Shown: piece by piece, positions 48,020 through 58,500 of the stretch
How the letters are laid out: each line of letters begins with the position of its first letter
Numbering within the stretch: position 1 is the stretch's first letter
Notes under the pieces: model-generated
Told to the model about the DNA's origin: nothing
Database searches by the model: none
What the model saw: only the letters and a program-made list of their open reading frames with translations
NCBI GenBank assembly: GCA_964537285.1
Contig: CAZHZT010000009.1
Span: forward strand, 1-64,000
Direction of reading: 5' to 3'
From: CAZHZT01 sp964537285
GTDB taxonomy: Bacteria > Bacteroidota > Bacteroidia > Chitinophagales > Saprospiraceae
Length of the DNA stretch: 64,000 nt
Translations under genes and position numbers: made by a program

Positions 48020-48087
48020 AGCTAAGTAAAAGTAAACAAGAGTCATCCCGATTTTTCGGGATGACTCTTGTTAAACTCGCTTTAGCA
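48020..48087. terminator. bidirectional terminator hairpin between convergent genes
   Basis: Core AACAAGAGTCATCCCGA / TCGGGATGACTCTTGTT (48035-48072, 17-bp perfect stem, loop TTTT), extended by weaker pairing GCTAA...TTAGC. It lies between the plus-strand helicase fusion and the minus-strand lipoprotein. Confidence 0.8.
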
Positions 48088-48095
48088 TTATTTTT

Positions 48096-48875
48096 TTACC
48101 CCCAATTAATCGGAAACTCCTGCCCATTTAAAATCAAGGTTCCCATCTGGTTTCCTTCGAAAATAAATTGGCCTTCGTAGACCAGGTTCTCGGCGCCCGG
48201 GCATTCAACTGTTAGCAAGAAATCAATCGTTCCGCTTTGGATTTCATAAGTCTGTTTGCTCATGGTGATGTCATTCAATGTAAAAGCCATGTAAGTCGTG
48301 ATTTCCTTCTGCTGGTTCAATTTTTGCTTCTTGTAGCCGTTGCGATCGTAAGTACCGTTAAGGATGAAGTTCGGACTGGCGACGTTCAAACCCGTTAAAG
48401 CATAGTTGGCGTTGGCATCTGTGTCGGAGTACCAGCGATTCGTTTCGTAGGTGCCCTCCATACTTCTGATGAATTGTACTTCTACAGGGAGGAAAAAAGC
48501 ATTGCAAATAAGGGTCACTTCGGTTTCGGTCGTGTAATCGATAGAAATATTAGGCCTGTCAATGTCAATGACGACAGTAGTGTCTAAAACGGTACCGCAA
48601 AGCTCAGCATTTGAAGACCGTTGTCCTTCGTATTGGTATTCTTCGCTTGATTTGGCAGCCATTTTCATATCCTGGGTAAGTCCAAGGTATTCATCTGTGA
48701 TAGCAGATTCCAGGAGTTCAGCGAGTTCTTCATCCGTAGGATTTTGTGCTTCTTGTGTGGGTGCAGGTGTAGGCTCCGGTGTAAGCATGTTGTCTTCTTC
48801 GTTCTGGCAGGATGTAAGTCCGACCATACTCATGATTAAAGCAAAAGCTCCGATCAATAAAATGTTCTTTTTCAT
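48096..48875 (-). CDS. hypothetical lipoprotein
   Basis: 259 residues with lipobox GLTSC (Cys23) and a Pro/Thr/Glu-rich linker (about 24-48). The remainder is beta-rich (VTLICNAFFLPVEVQFI, NFILNGTYDRNGYKKQK, LVYEGQFIFEGNQMGTLILNG) and resembles no family I can name. Two Cys in the mature part (near residues 93 and 124) could form a disulfide. Single gene with its own terminator. Confidence 0.7.
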   Translation of the reverse strand: MKKNILLIGAFALIMSMVGLTSCQNEEDNMLTPEPTPAPTQEAQNPTDEELAELLESAITDEYLGLTQDMKMAAKSSEEYQYEGQRSSNAELCGTVLDTTVVIDIDRPNISIDYTTETEVTLICNAFFLPVEVQFIRSMEGTYETNRWYSDTDANANYALTGLNVASPNFILNGTYDRNGYKKQKLNQQKEITTYMAFTLNDITMSKQTYEIQSGTIDFLLTVECPGAENLVYEGQFIFEGNQMGTLILNGQEFPINWG

Positions 48876-49178
48876 AGTTAGTGTGTTGTTTTTAAAATTG
48901 GTTAATAATTGTTTACGCTTACAAATAAGCAGGAAAGCGAATGGATTTGAAAGTCAATTAAACGAAAGGGCCGATCCTTTAAACAATCTGCAAAAAGGAC
49001 TCTATTTAGCGTTGGTTGAAGAATTTCTACCATTGATTTAAATAATAGCTTATCTTGTTGGGCATCAATTACTTTTACAGCAATTTTGAGCGATTATCTT
49101 ATTGAATTTTCTATACACCTATTGTTTAGCGAGCCAAACAATAGATGTATAGAAAACTCGCTTCCTTAACTATATTAC
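48876..49178. other. intergenic between divergent lipoprotein and LytS-like gene
   Basis: 303 bp. The only structure seen is the hairpin at 49107-49156 described separately. The lipoprotein-proximal part is A+T-rich with no clear promoter octamer. Confidence 0.4.
49107..49156. promoter_or_regulatory. inverted repeat upstream of the LytS-like gene
   Basis: TTTTCTATACA-N-CTATTGTTT and its complement AAACAATAG-N-TGTATAGAAAA, ~22 bp arms with two mismatches. It ends 22 bp before the ATG at 49179, so it could be an operator, a leader hairpin or the terminator of an earlier transcript. Confidence 0.45.
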
Positions 49179-50249
49179 ATGGGAAATACACCCTTAACCT
49201 CCATACAATTAGGTCCTCAGCCTTATATCTTAAAAAAGCCATACATCTGGATCCTACATGTCCTGTTCTGGGTTTTGTCCATTTTTACTAAGTTCTTCAT
49301 ATTTAATACCCTGTATACTTTTGAAGTAAGCCTGTGGAGAGCTTTCATCAATGATTTTTTAGTCATTATTCTTTTTTATGTCAACTTCATTTTCGTTGAT
49401 CGCTTTTTAGAAAAGCGACAGATATTATGGTATATTCTTACCACAGGAAGTGTGTTTGCCCTGGTGTCGTACGTTCGTTTCTTTTTTAATTACGGACTGC
49501 CCTATGTCAATCTTACTCCGGAATTATTTAAAGACACCTACCGCCTTTTAGTGGCGGTATTCGGTTCTTCCTTTATATATTTAATGCTCAGCACCTTTTA
49601 TCAGCTGATTTACAATCGTTTTAAAAATGAGCAAAAGGCTCTGAAGATCATAAATGAGCAAAATCAGGCTCAATTGCAATTCCTTAAAGCTCAGATCAAT
49701 CCGCATTTTCTATTCAATACCTTGAACAATATTTATGCCCTGGCGGTCATACGCTCTGAAAAAACAGCGGATATGGTGCTAAAGCTTTCGGATTTGTTGC
49801 GCTATGTGATTTATGATGGTCAGCAAAACAAAGTTTTGCTTCGCAGGGAGGTCATTTTTATAAAAAAATACATAGAATTGTTCCAGATGCGTAATGAAAC
49901 GCCCCGGAACATTACTTTCGAAGTAAAAGGAAATACGGATGAATTCAGGATGGAACCTATGATTATGATCCCATTGGTAGAAAACTGCCTGAAACACTGC
50001 GATTTTGAGACCAATGAGGAGGCATTTGTAAATATAAACCTGGAAGTCAAGGAAGGCAAGCTCTATTTTTCTACCCGAAATTCCAAGAACGACCAGGATG
50101 TCCAAAAAGATAGCACGGGTGGGGTAGGGCTGGAGAATATCAAAAAGCGCCTTTCTTTAAAATATCCCCAAGCGCATCGTTTAAGCATTGCAGAAAATGA
50201 AAAGCGGACTATCTTTGAAGTTAAATTAGATATAATGCTCTCCGTATGA
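49179..50249 (+). CDS. LytS-like sensor histidine kinase
   Basis: 356 residues. Four membrane helices in the first ~155 residues are followed by a short coiled coil and the His_kinase (PF06580-type) motif LKAQINPHFLFNTLNNIYAL, whose His is the phospho-acceptor. ATPase motifs follow: PLVENCLKH (N box) and GGVGLENIKKRL (G box). No extracellular sensor domain is evident, so the stimulus may be sensed within the membrane. The stop overlaps the response-regulator start by 4 bp (ATGA), so the two are coupled. Confidence 0.9.
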   Translation: MGNTPLTSIQLGPQPYILKKPYIWILHVLFWVLSIFTKFFIFNTLYTFEVSLWRAFINDFLVIILFYVNFIFVDRFLEKRQILWYILTTGSVFALVSYVRFFFNYGLPYVNLTPELFKDTYRLLVAVFGSSFIYLMLSTFYQLIYNRFKNEQKALKIINEQNQAQLQFLKAQINPHFLFNTLNNIYALAVIRSEKTADMVLKLSDLLRYVIYDGQQNKVLLRREVIFIKKYIELFQMRNETPRNITFEVKGNTDEFRMEPMIMIPLVENCLKHCDFETNEEAFVNINLEVKEGKLYFSTRNSKNDQDVQKDSTGGVGLENIKKRLSLKYPQAHRLSIAENEKRTIFEVKLDIMLSV

Positions 50250-50968
50250 ATGCCTATAAAGCCATAGCCGTAGATGATGAATTCCTGGCACTGACGCTCA
50301 TCGAAAACTTCCTTCAGCAAGTGCCGGGCATAGAATTGGTTGCTAAATTTAAGGCACCAATGAAAGCAATGGAGTTCCTCCACAGCAACCCGGTCGATTT
50401 GCTTTTTCTGGATATCCAGATGCCTGTTTTAAGCGGCAACAGCCTGCTCAAAACCCTGGAAAATCCGCCTCTCACTATTTTTACCACGGCTTACTCAGAT
50501 TATGCCACCGAAGCTTTTGACCTGAATGCTGTAGACTATCTTCTTAAACCATTTTCTTTCGAACGCTTCCTACAGGCCATCAATAAGGCAAAAACGCACC
50601 TCCAAATGCGCATGCCGACCCCCTCCGTCATAGAAGAAGCGGTGGAAGAAAAGAGCTTTATCCCTATAAAAGTGGATGGCAACCTGCACAAAGTAGATTT
50701 TGAAGCAATTGTCTGTGTGGAAGGCTGGAAGGAGTATGTCAAGTTTCACCTGAAAAATGGAAAGCCTTTGGTCACGCTCGAAAGCTTGAAAAACCTGGAA
50801 GATCTGCTTCCGGCGGATCGCTTCCTGCGGGTGCATAAGTCGTACATCATCGCAATTCCGCAGGTCAAATCACTGGTCGGTAATATGCTGGAAATGGTGG
50901 ATGGACAAAAGGTGCCGATTTCGAGGAATCGGAAGGAGGAGGTGGTGAGGGTGGTTTTTTATGGTTAG
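50246..50968 (+). CDS. LytTR-family response regulator
   Basis: 240 residues. The receiver domain has the acidic pair VDDE (about 9-12), phospho-acceptor Asp in LFLDIQMP (about 55) and conserved Lys in YLLKPFS (about 105). The LytTR DNA-binding domain (about 140-240) includes IVCVEGWKEYVKFHL and FLRVHKSYIIAI. It is the partner of the kinase upstream; targets are unknown. Confidence 0.93.
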   Translation: MNAYKAIAVDDEFLALTLIENFLQQVPGIELVAKFKAPMKAMEFLHSNPVDLLFLDIQMPVLSGNSLLKTLENPPLTIFTTAYSDYATEAFDLNAVDYLLKPFSFERFLQAINKAKTHLQMRMPTPSVIEEAVEEKSFIPIKVDGNLHKVDFEAIVCVEGWKEYVKFHLKNGKPLVTLESLKNLEDLLPADRFLRVHKSYIIAIPQVKSLVGNMLEMVDGQKVPISRNRKEEVVRVVFYG

Positions 50969-50973
50969 TGGTT

Positions 50974-51042
50974 GACGACGAAGGCTTCAGCCTTCGCCGA
51001 ACGGTTTAATGACGAACACTTCAGCCTTCGCCGCGTTGAACG
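50974..51042. repeat. REP-like palindromes (GAAGGCTTCAGCCTTC type)
   Basis: GACGAAGGCTTCAGCCTTCGCC followed by a degenerate second copy (GACGAACACTTCAGCCTTCGCC) joined by GAACGGTTTAAT. The same unit occurs three times at 52366-52500. Confidence 0.7.
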
Positions 51043-51128
51043 CAAAATCTGTTTTACGAAAAATGTTTTCAAAATTAAACGACTTTAAATATTTTTGTAG
51101 ATTTAATAGATAAACTAAACTCAGTATC

Positions 51129-52364
51129 ATGGAAACCTACGCCCACGTCCTTTCCTACGCCATCCCAGGCTTTATCTTGTTGGTGCTTTTGGAGTCCATT
51201 ATTGCCCGCATGAAAGGTATTCAAATCAACAGGGGCATGGATACCATCTCCAGTTTGAGTTCAGGGATGACCAACACGCTGAAAAGCTTACTAGGTATTT
51301 CGATCGTAATCGTAAGCTATGATTGGTTGGTTGACCATCTGGCATGGTACCAAATAGAAAAAGTGAATGCCTGGGTTTATTTCTTGGCATTTATAGGGAT
51401 GGATTTTGCCAGCTACTGGTCGCATCGCTTCAATCATACCATTAATGTGATGTGGAACCGGCATATCGTTCATCATAGCAGCGAAGAATTCAATCTATCC
51501 TGCGCGTTGAGACAGGAGATTTCGGCGCTGGTTGGGGTGTACTTTTTTCTGCTCATTCCAATGGCATTGATCGGTATACCGGCGAATGTGGTCGCTATCG
51601 TCGCGCCCATTCACCTTTTTGCACAGTTTTGGTACCACACCCGCCTCATCCATAAAATGGGCATATTGGAGCATATTATCGTTACCCCTTCTCACCACAG
51701 AGTACATCATGCCATCAATAAGGAATATATCGATAAAAATTATGCAGCCATTTTCATTGTTTGGGATAAGTGGTTCGGAACTTTTCAGGAAGAATTGGAG
51801 GGGGTGCCGGCTGTTTACGGAACTTTAAAGCCCGTGAAAACATGGAACCCTATTGTTATAAACTTTCTTCACCTCTGGCAATTGATCAAAGATGCCTGGC
51901 GGACCAGCAGTTTGTGGGATAAGATACGCATCTGGTTTATGCCTACGGGCTGGCGCCCGGGTGATGTCAAAGAAAGGTATCCCGTAGATTTTGTAGAAGA
52001 TGTTTATGACCGGCCAAAGTACAATCCGCCATCTTCCAGAGCATTGTTGTACTGGTCATGGTTTCAGCTCATTGTTACGCTAACTTTTATGTACCATGCG
52101 CTGGTTTCATTTGGTGATTTACCTTATCTACAGGTCGTGAATTACCTGGTTTTTCTTTTCATAGTTATTTTTGCCTATACCGCGCTCATGGATGGCCATC
52201 GTATGGCTTTATTTTTTGAATTGGTGAAGATGGGTTTTGGGTTTTATATCATTTATGTTTCTGGTGATTGGTATGGATTGGAGGAGGTGTTTCCTGGAGC
52301 TACCTTGATGGTAATGGCATATTTAGCCCTTTCATTGGGGATGACGGTTTATTTTCAACGGTAA
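51129..52364 (+). CDS. sterol desaturase / fatty acid hydroxylase family protein
   Basis: 411 residues with about seven membrane helices. The three histidine clusters of the di-iron family are present: HRFNH (99-103), HIVHHS (about 112-117) and HHRVHH (about 190-195). The family hydroxylates or desaturates lipids at the membrane; the bacterial branch with this length resembles alkylglycerol monooxygenase-like proteins, but the substrate is not determined. Single gene; its TAA stop lies inside an ACGGTAAACGG repeat. Confidence 0.87.
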   Translation: METYAHVLSYAIPGFILLVLLESIIARMKGIQINRGMDTISSLSSGMTNTLKSLLGISIVIVSYDWLVDHLAWYQIEKVNAWVYFLAFIGMDFASYWSHRFNHTINVMWNRHIVHHSSEEFNLSCALRQEISALVGVYFFLLIPMALIGIPANVVAIVAPIHLFAQFWYHTRLIHKMGILEHIIVTPSHHRVHHAINKEYIDKNYAAIFIVWDKWFGTFQEELEGVPAVYGTLKPVKTWNPIVINFLHLWQLIKDAWRTSSLWDKIRIWFMPTGWRPGDVKERYPVDFVEDVYDRPKYNPPSSRALLYWSWFQLIVTLTFMYHALVSFGDLPYLQVVNYLVFLFIVIFAYTALMDGHRMALFFELVKMGFGFYIIYVSGDWYGLEEVFPGATLMVMAYLALSLGMTVYFQR

Positions 52365-52534
52365 ACGGTAAACGGTTTAGTGACGAAGGCTTCAGCCTTC
52401 GCCAAACGAACGGTAAACGGTTTAATGACGAAGGCTTCAGCCTTCGCCAAACGAACGGTAAACGGTTTAGTGACGAAGGCTTTAGCCTTCGCCAAACTAA
52501 GTAGCTCGATCCCGTTTACCGTTTACCGTTCCCC
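52359..52534. repeat. three 45-bp tandem repeats inside a longer inverted repeat
   Basis: Units 52366-52410, 52411-52455 and 52456-52500 each read ACGGTTTARTGACG, then the GAAGGCTTCAGCCTTC palindrome, then GCCAAACGAA. The block is bounded by CGGTAAACGGTAAACGG (52359-52375) and its complement near 52511-52533. It separates convergent genes and may terminate both. Confidence 0.85.
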
Positions 52535-52547
52535 GTTAACCGCAAAT

Positions 52548-55500
52548 TTATTGTTTAATTATTCGCTTCACAGCTACTCCATCTACGCGCTGTACCTGCA
52601 AATAATAAACACCCGCCGGAAGTGTCTCAATGTTCAATTGTACTTGGTGAACAGCTCCAACTTTTTCAAAATATACTTGTATACCTTTCATATCCACCAA
52701 GCTAAGCGTTTCAATTCCTTGTTGATCTGTAGACTGAATGGTGACCTTTCCAGCCGTAGGATTCGGAAATACCGCCAAGGCAGAAGCAGGAATCAATTCC
52801 CGGATAGCATCAATCGGTCCTTGATTACCCGGAGAACCAATATTCGGAGTATCCGCATTATCGCCCCCTAAAGCAATGGTTTGCACCGCACCATTCGCAT
52901 TGTCCACTACGCTGTATTCACCCAAGTCATTATCATACGACTGGCCATCGACTGGCGCAACACCTGGGTAAGCTGCTGTCAGCAAAGGTAAAAAGTCTGA
53001 AGGTTCTCCTAACCAAAGGGTTACAGCATCGCCGTCTGTTTCAAGATCGGCCGCGCCTTCGGCGAAGCCGATTTCGATGCCACTCAAATTAACGACCGGA
53101 CTCCAAACATCAACAAAGGTAGTGGTATCAGTAGCAGCTGAAAGCACTACGATGGCGATTTCACCAGGAAGAATATCTTCAATACCTTGAATCAGAACAG
53201 CTTCAGTTGGATTAGCATTTTCATTATCAAAATACAGATCTGGATCTACACCGGCTACCCATGGCTCAGCACCATTGTTCCTGATCTCAATCCAATCAGC
53301 CGTTAGATCAGCACCGTTTTGCCCTGCAAATATTTCGGTGATTTCCAAACCGGAGAATTGAGGAATAGCTAAACCATTACCTGGCGAGCCAATATTTGGA
53401 ACATCCATCGCATCACCTCCAAGGGCCAATGTTGTTACTGCACCATTGGCATTTCCGACTACGCTAAACTCTCCAAGATCACTATCATAAGATTGCCCAT
53501 CGAATGGAGCTGTATCCGGATAGGATGCAGAGGCAATGGGTAAGAAATTGGCTGGTTCTCCAATCCAAAGCGTAACAGCATCGCCGCCACCACCAAGACC
53601 TGCACCATCAGCAAAGCCGATTTCAATGCCTGTTAGATCAATTACAGGGCTCCATACGTTAATAAAAGTGGTGGTATCCTCTGCATTATCTGTAATTAAT
53701 ACAATAATCAATTCACCCGGCTGAATGTCTGTAATTCCCTGAATGATCGCGGCATCAGCCGGATCTGCAGATTCATCATCATAATATAAGGTATCATTTA
53801 CACCAGCAATCCAGGCTTCTGGGCCATTGTTTCTGATTTCAATCCAATCAGCGGTTAGGTCATCACCCGCCTGACCTGAAAATATTTCACTAATTTCTAA
53901 ACCAGAGAATTGCGGAATGGCTAAACCATTACCCGGCGAACCTATGTTTGGAACATCCATGGCGTCGCCACCAAGTGCGATGGTCGCTACTGCACCATTT
54001 GCATTGCCAACAATACTGAATGCATCCAAATCGCTGTCGTATGATTGACCGTCAAATAAATCGGTTTCAGGGTAACCAGCTGTACTTACTGGAATATTTG
54101 TAAATGGATCACCCAACCAGAGGGTTACCATATCACCGCCGCCGCCCAGGCCAGCGCCATCTGTAAAGCCGATTTCTACCCCTGTAAGATCAATAACCGG
54201 ACTCCATACGTTGATAAAAGCAGTAGTATCTAAAAGAGGATCATCGGTAAGGACCACAATGGCGGACGCTCCCGGAAGAATTTGTGAAATGCCCTGGATC
54301 AAATCTGCATCAACCGGATCGGCAGATTCATCATCGTAGAATAAATCAGCATTCATTCCTGATATCCAGGCTTGATTGCCCGTATTAGTGATCTCAAACC
54401 AGTCAGCTGTTAAATCGTCGCCTTCCTGACCCGGGAAGATTTCTGTAATCTCCAATCCAATATTTGGAGGTACAGCTAGGCCATTACCTGGAGAACCAAT
54501 ATTCGGTACATCCATGGTTGTTCCACCAACAGCAAGGGTTTGCACCGCACCATTCGCATTGCCAACCACACTGAATTCACCTAAATCAACATCATAAGAC
54601 TGACCGTCGAAGGCAGTGGTGCTAGGGTAAGAAGCGGTATCAATCGGTAAATTCATATTAGGATCGCCTAGCCAAAGGGTTACAACGTCACCGCCACCGC
54701 CCAGACCAGCGCCATCGGCCCAGCCGATTTCCACTCCAGTCAAATCAATTACCGGACTCCAAACATCAATAAAAGCCGTAATATCTGCTGAATTACCAAT
54801 CAAAACAATGGCTGTAGCGCCTGGCTGAATAGAATTTAATCCCTGAATTATATCTGCATCTACAGGATTCATGGATTCATCATCGTAAAATAAGGCTGGA
54901 TCTACACCAGATACCCATGCTTGATTTCCTGTATTTACAATTTCAAACCAGTCTTCAGTTAGATCATCTCCTTGTTGACCGGAGAAGATTTCAGTAATCA
55001 CAAGGCCTGTGCTAGGAGGAATTGCCAATCCATTACCAGGAGAACCAATATTCGGTACATCCATATTGCTTCCTCCAAAATCAATTGTTTGAACGGCTCC
55101 ATTGGCATTGCCTACTACGCTAAATTCTCCAAGATCGCTATCAAAAGATTGGCCGTCAAATGGTGCTGTATCCGGGTAAGAAGCGGTATCTATCGGAGAA
55201 GTCGTGTTTGGATCGCCTAACCATAGGGTTACGGCATCGCCACCGCCACCGAGGCCGGCACCATCCGTATACCCGATTTGTACGCCCGTAAGATCGATAA
55301 CCGGGCTCCAAATATCAATGAATACCGTTGTATCTAATGGGTTATCTGTAACAAGCACTACCACAGAAGCTCCGGGAGCAATGCTTTCAATGCCAAAAAT
55401 GGTATCCGCTGCTATAGGATCAGCGGATTCATCATCATAAAATAAAGGATCATCGACCCCTGCTACCCATGCTTCGTTGCCATTATTGGTGATTTCAAAC

Positions 55501-58500
55501 CAATCGGCAGTAAGGTCGGTGCCTGCTTGACCAGGAAATATTTCAGTGATTTCTAAACCAATATTTGGAGGTGTGGCAAGTCCATTCCCCGGAGAGCCGA
55601 TATTCGGAACATCCATAGTGCTACCGGCAACGGCTAATGTTTGAACAGCGCCGTTTGCATTGCCTACTACACTAAATGCTTGCAGTTCTACATCATAAGA
55701 CTGGCCATCGAAGTTAGTCGTGCTTGGGTAGGAAGCTGTGTCAATTGGCATTGTAGTAGCAGGATCACCAGCCCAAAGGGTAACGACGTCACCGCCACCA
55801 CCAAGGCCAGCGCCATCTGTAATTCCTATTCCTACGCCAGTTAAATCGATAACCGGGCTCCACACATCAATAAACACTGTAGTATCCGCGGCATTTCCTG
55901 TAATCAGGACTACTGCAGAAGCTCCTGGTACGATCTCTTCAATTCCTTGTATTAAAACCGCTTCATTTGGATCGGCGGATTCATCATCGTAATATAAATC
56001 AGGGCTAAGGCCGGCTACCCAAGGAGCATCGCCGTCATTCCTGATTTCGAACCAATCGGCTGTTAAATCGGTACCTACTTGCCCGGAGAAAATCTCTGTA
56101 ATGTTAAGGTCAAAAGTAGGGGCATTTAATGGGCCTTTGTTACCAGGAGAACCGATTGCAGGCTCCATACCGCTGCTTCCGGCGGTAGCTGTAGTAGCTA
56201 TTGCGATGTTCGTTCCTGTCTGTACCATACCTACTCCTTGTTGACTGAATGCTCCTAATACCAAATCATAGGAGATACCGGATGGGGGAGCAGGGTAGGA
56301 TTCGTAATCAGCAATATTGGCAACGGAAGGGGTTCCCAGAAACAAGGTAACTGCGTCACCTCCTTGCCCGAGACCAGCACCATCGGCCCATCCAACTTTT
56401 ACACCCGTCAAATCATAATCTGGTGACCAGACATTGATGAATGTTGTCACCGCCGCAGCTACATCAATTACTACAATGACACTTTCACCAGGTTGAATAT
56501 CCGTAATGCCATTGATCAAATCCGCATCATTAGGATCTTGAGATTCATCATCGTAATAAAGTGGTTCATCAAAGACGCTGATCCAAGGTTCGGTTCCGAA
56601 GTTGGTGATTTCAAACCAATCGGCTGTAAGGTCTGTGCCATCTTGCCCGGCCCAAATTTCCGTGATTTGAAGATTCGCTGCAGGAGGCGGAGGACAATCG
56701 TTTTCCAGCCCTGGAGATCCTAAGTCACCATCTCCGTAAGCAGTTGTGGCTTCGCACCAGTTAGCACCATCGTTATTATCGAAGTTTATAGATTGTAGCG
56801 CCATAGAAGCACCCGTTGGATCCGGGAAATTAGGGCCGCCATCCCATTCTACACGATCTATTTCAATGGAATCCGGCGTGATCAGGACTAACTCATCGTC
56901 ACTGTTAGCCAAATTTATAGAACTATATGTGTAATCAACATTTACACCTCCATTCATAGCAACATCTCCATTGTTTCCTAAAATAAGGTATCCACCAGAG
57001 GCAATTACTAATGGGCTACCATTGTTGATAACATGCTCATCTGAACCATTGTCTTGAAGGATCCAACCATTAATATCAATAGAGCCACTCGTGTTATTAT
57101 ACAATTCGAACCATTCTCCATCTGCATCCAATACAGCATCCGGGTTTTGCATGATCTCAGTGATCACAATGTCCCCAGGGTTCGCAATTGGTGGGATCTG
57201 AACGGAATCAAGTATTGTTCTTTCTGATCGAAATTTTTTCCATTCACTGTTCGGTAGGTCTTTGGCTTCAGATCCATCGCCGTAATAATCGAAGGTGCCG
57301 GTATCTACAATTAATTGAACTTCCTTAGCATCGCCATTGCTACCAAGAAAATCACCATTAGGTAGTTCTACAATACCTTCAATCGAACTAACACTAGCTT
57401 GAGCTGCGAGATCTACCGCTCTGAGTTCCGGCGCATCGGCATCGTTGCCAGTCCAGGTAAATAAGCGGAAATCGGTAACGGTTCCGGAAGGACCCGCTAC
57501 GATCAAACAGCCATTGGAATTGCATTCTATGCTGCGTATGCTATGACCTTCCAGGTCAAGTTCAATAGGCGCTCCAAAAGTAGAGCTATTGGGCGTAGGG
57601 TTAGGGGAGACAATAGTCTGAAAATTAGTGACAGGCACAATCAGGGCTTTCCCATCTACCAAAGGCGCTCTGAAACCAAGATAAGCACCATTCGGGTTAT
57701 TAGGGTCAGCGCTAAGGCCTTCAATTTCAAAACCATTTGTAAAACCATAAAACCCACTGCCCTTGCCATGTCCATCATTATCATCCCATGCGATAAGGTC
57801 CTCTCTTAAGTCGCTGTAAATGCCTGAAAATTCAAGCGTTGCGGAAGCCCCAGAACCTGTTTCAGTTGTGCTAAATATTACTGAGCGCTCCTGAGTAGTA
57901 TGAGAACCCATCCAAAAAAGGGTATTTCCATTTCGGAAAGAACCTTCTATATCTATTTCAACATCAGAACCAAGATCATTATTAAAATTCTTGGAATAAA
58001 TAGCTGATCCTGATGAATTGCGATCGAATAATCTAATCGTTTGGTTTTCATCATCAGCTACCCACATGTAATCTTCATCTATTGCTATAGCTGTAGAACC
58101 GTCGGAAGATCCATTGTGGAAACGTGTGGTGTTCGTATCAATGGTAGCATCTGATACCGCTAAGTTAAGCGTATATTCGTTGGTTTTGCCATCAGTATCT
58201 GTGATGACTATTGAAATTGATGCGTAACCGACCCCACTAGCAGAGATGGAAAGGTTTCTGAAGTTATTTAATCCATCAAATACTAAATTGGCGTCAGAAA
58301 TTACACTCTGATTGTCGCTACTGGCTGTTAAGACTAGGTCTTCCACGGGAGTATCGGCATCCCCTATGACGAAAGGAATACTTGATGTCAAGGCAGGATC
58401 GGTAACATCATTTAGGTCAGCCCCTATAAAAGCAGCCCCTGTAACAGGGATTTGTAAAAATGGAGCTGCATTAATAGAATCGGCAAAGATAACTGGTGCA

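Noticed and set aside
52366..52500. Tandem 45-bp units as a CRISPR array
   Set aside because: Units are contiguous with no unique spacers, contain an internal palindrome, and no cas genes are near.
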